A DNA stretch of 8,328 bases from an uncultured Erysipelotrichaceae bacterium (GTDB taxonomy: Bacteria; Bacillota_I; Bacilli_A; RFN20; CAG-826), in the NCBI GenBank assembly GCA_902782395.1, contig CACZNF010000036.1, positions 1 through 8,328 of the forward strand, given 5' to 3'. A program made the position numbers and the translations under genes. Numbering within the stretch: position 1 is the stretch's first letter; each line of letters opens with the position of its first letter. Below are positions 6,220 through 8,328 of the stretch, piece after piece. A model generated the notes under the pieces. That model searched no databases. It was given only the letters and a program-made list of their open reading frames with translations, and was not told where the DNA came from.

Positions 6220-8328
6220 TTAGTGACCGTCAGCCGCTTTTTTGACTTCTGGGATGCCAACAGCAGCGTAGTCTTCAGCGTTCCACACGTTATTGGAATG
6301 AGCACAGGCATAAAGAATATTCTTTGCCGCTCTTCTGATATAGATTGGACCATCATGTGGAAGTAATGTACGTAATCTACTTGGTTTATTGGAGTTGTTC
6401 AATTGATTTGGTGTTAACCATAAGTCGTTACCAGCGACTAAACCAATGTTTGTGGCCATGTAGTCTTGACCAGCGTAGTCAGTAACGACGACACCGTGGA
6501 AGCCCCATTCTTCTCTTAAGAGAGTGGTTAATAAGGCTTGATTACCACCAGCCCACCAAGAACCAACACAGTTGAAGGAGGACATGATACCAATACCACC
6601 TAAATCAACATAGAGTTCGAAACCACGAGCGTAGATTTCTCTAATAGCTTGTTCAGTAGCCCAGCAGAAGACACCACTACGATTTCTTTCTTGTTCGTTT
6701 AATAAGAAGTGCTTAGCGTAGGTATAAACACCATACTTCATACTACCTTGAGCGGTATGACCAGCCATTTGACCAGCGATGAGCGGATCTTCTGAATAGT
6801 ATTCGAAGTTTCTACCACCAAATGGAGAACGGTGAGTATTAATACCAGGAGCATACCAGCCAGTTAAACCACGGGCCGCGCCTTCTCTACCAATGGATTC
6901 ACCCATAATTCTAGCGACATCTGTTGACCAAGAGCAGGCAACGACGACTTCACTTGGGTGACCTGTACCAGAGTGGAATGCCGCACTTGGACCATCATAG
7001 TCGACAGTTTGTGTTTTACCGATACTTGTCACAGCAGCAGTTTGGAAACCACCGTATTCGATGAGTTTTTCCATATCACTATAAGACATTTGACTTAATA
7101 AGGATTCCCAACGTGGATCATCCCAATCAGCGTCTTTAAGATCTCTGAGTGTTAAATTACCAGCAACTTCTTGTGGTTTGATATCTTCACTGATTTGATT
7201 ATCAACAAGTGTGAAAGTATTTGGACCAGAGTTATTGCTTGGACCACCTGGGAAGTGTGCTTTATCTGGATTGGATGCTAATGGGATATCGGCTTTATTT
7301 TGCCATGTATCTTCAAAATTGGATCTAGATAAATATGTGTTCTTTTCGACACCACCACCGAATTCGGCATCTTGGAAGATGTTTTTGTATTCTTTACCTG
7401 TTTGATAAGAGGTCTTGAATTCAACGTCTTCTTCAAGAGTTAATGTTTTGGTGTTTTCTCTATTCTTGACTGCGGTTTCAGCAAGATCCCAAACGTTTTC
7501 TCTGACAGAGAATTCGTAATCACCTTTTTCTAAGACATAGTAACCTTTTTGGGTTGACCAAGAAGCGATATCACGATAGTTAAATTCTAACTTATAAGCC
7601 TTTGTATCGCCTGGTTCAATGAGGTTTGTCTTTTGGAAGGCTGTTAATGTGTAATAAGATTTTTCAATACCACCTTTGGTGTATGGAGCATGGGTATAGA
7701 GTTGGATAACATCTTTACCAGCAACTTCACCAGTATTCTTAACTTCAACAGTAACTTCGACTTTTTGATTTTCTTTATCGACTTTATATTCAGCGATGGA
7801 TTTATCGAATGTTGTATAAGATAAACCATGACCGAAAGAGAATTGAACTTCATCTTCATAGTCGATGTAGCCTTCTTTAGCGGCGGTTACATAGTATCTG
7901 TAGCCAACGTAAATGCCTTCGATGTAATTGGTGAATTTTGCACCACTGGCAGCACCTGATGTATATGTTAATGTGGTGTCATTACCAAAATTTTGGTAAG
8001 ATGGCGCACTCTTCACATCATATGGCCATGTATCCACTAAGTGGCCTGATGGGTTAACAACACCAGCAAGGATTTCAGCGATTGCTTTTGTACCGGTTAA
8101 ACCTGGGTGACCCATAAAGATAGCAGCGTCGATTTCTGGATCATCTAAGAATTCAGATTCGATAACTGTTGGGACGTTTAATAAGATAATGACTTTTTCG
8201 AAGTTTTCTTCAAGCATGTCGATGGCAGCGATTTCATTTGCTTTGAGTTGTAAATCGCCAATCTTCATATCTTCGTCTTCACTACCACGTCTGGTAATAC
8301 AGAAAATAGCAGTGTCAGAGAATGCTTT
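6220..8328 (-). CDS. Glycoside hydrolase family 3 beta-glycosidase, permuted domain order (5' end outside window)
   Basis: Predicted retaining beta-glycosidase (beta-glucosidase or xylosidase class) acting on oligosaccharides. The frame is open to base 8328; the Met at 8268 is not the likely start, because the 20 codons before it (KAFSDTAIFCITRRGSEDED) belong to the GH3 C-domain. Numbered from that Met: residues 1-90 are the rest of the GH3 alpha/beta C-domain (MGHPGLTGTKAIAEILAGVV, NPSGHL); 119-154 hold the GIYVGYRYY and FSFGHGLSYTTF motifs; about 165-258 is the fibronectin III-like domain (VEVKNTGEVAGKDVIQLY). About 375-655 is the catalytic barrel: YAPGINTHRSPFGGRNFEYY (472-491), KHF (519-521) and nucleophile Asp597 in VVVTDYAG. 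The acidic cluster just before the Met is where the acid/base Glu is expected (inference). This inverted order is known from some rumen and gut GH3 enzymes. Anchoring and location cannot be judged without the N-terminus. The specific sugar is unknown. Confidence 0.94.
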   Translation of the reverse strand, partial: KAFSDTAIFCITRRGSEDEDMKIGDLQLKANEIAAIDMLEENFEKVIILLNVPTVIESEFLDDPEIDAAIFMGHPGLTGTKAIAEILAGVVNPSGHLVDTWPYDVKSAPSYQNFGNDTTLTYTSGAASGAKFTNYIEGIYVGYRYYVTAAKEGYIDYEDEVQFSFGHGLSYTTFDKSIAEYKVDKENQKVEVTVEVKNTGEVAGKDVIQLYTHAPYTKGGIEKSYYTLTAFQKTNLIEPGDTKAYKLEFNYRDIASWSTQKGYYVLEKGDYEFSVRENVWDLAETAVKNRENTKTLTLEEDVEFKTSYQTGKEYKNIFQDAEFGGGVEKNTYLSRSNFEDTWQNKADIPLASNPDKAHFPGGPSNNSGPNTFTLVDNQISEDIKPQEVAGNLTLRDLKDADWDDPRWESLLSQMSYSDMEKLIEYGGFQTAAVTSIGKTQTVDYDGPSAAFHSGTGHPSEVVVACSWSTDVARIMGESIGREGAARGLTGWYAPGINTHRSPFGGRNFEYYSEDPLIAGQMAGHTAQGSMKYGVYTYAKHFLLNEQERNRSGVFCWATEQAIREIYARGFELYVDLGGIGIMSSFNCVGSWWAGGNQALLTTLLREEWGFHGVVVTDYAGQDYMATNIGLVAGNDLWLTPNQLNNSNKPSRLRTLLPHDGPIYIRRAAKNILYACAHSNNVWNAEDYAAVGIPEVKKAADGH

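Noticed and set aside
7644..7859. A 71-residue minus-strand frame inside the GH3 gene.
   Set aside because: It is out of frame with the conserved GH3 and fibronectin-like motifs, and its Lys/Leu/Asn-rich product is typical of a shifted AT-rich gene.
8266..8268. Met at 8268 as the true start of the GH3 enzyme.
   Set aside because: The frame remains open to the window edge and the preceding 20 codons encode recognisable GH3 C-domain sequence.

Overview
The window is an AT-rich stretch in which every supported gene lies on the minus strand, so transcription runs from high to low coordinates. The likely source is a low-GC, Firmicutes-like host-associated bacterium (Bacilli or Erysipelotrichales/RF39-like, low confidence). 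The reasons are the AT-rich codons, the Lys-rich lipoprotein signal peptides with lipoboxes, the Big2 and InlB-type repeats, the AgrC/AgrA-type two-component pair, and TGG for Trp. No phage, transposon, CRISPR, tRNA or rRNA was recognised.

In transcription order: (1) 8328-6220 is the 3' part of a glycoside hydrolase family 3 enzyme with permuted domain order, in which the C-terminal-type alpha/beta domain and the fibronectin-like domain precede the catalytic barrel. It ends at a strong hairpin (6170-6206). (2) The T-rich tail of that hairpin runs into an extended -10 promoter (TGGTATAAT) placed so that transcription should begin at or one base before the ATG of a LytTR response regulator (6132-5404). 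Three bases later comes its partner, a polytopic AgrC-like GHKL histidine kinase (5400-4045), closed by an intrinsic terminator (3997-4030). (3) About 250 bases of AT-rich leader contain a 10-bp inverted repeat and three TTACG repeats. (4) A large multidomain lipoprotein (3747-1472) carries Big2 domains, three CBM6/35-like carbohydrate-binding modules and one InlB-type repeat. It is interrupted by an apparent single-base frameshift near 2189-2196. (5) After a 59-base gap holding a GNRA-type hairpin comes a second lipoprotein, an EstA-like alpha/beta-hydrolase esterase (1412 to the window edge, C-terminus missing).

Taken together this looks like part of a glycan-degradation locus: a beta-glycosidase, a membrane-anchored glycan-binding protein and a tethered esterase that could remove acyl groups from plant or host polysaccharide, with a peptide-sensor-like two-component system between them. 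Regulation of the lipoprotein genes by that system is inference from position only. The most notable points are the predicted leaderless start of the regulator, the hairpin that separates a Shine-Dalgarno sequence from the esterase start codon, and the frameshift within the InlB-type repeat.
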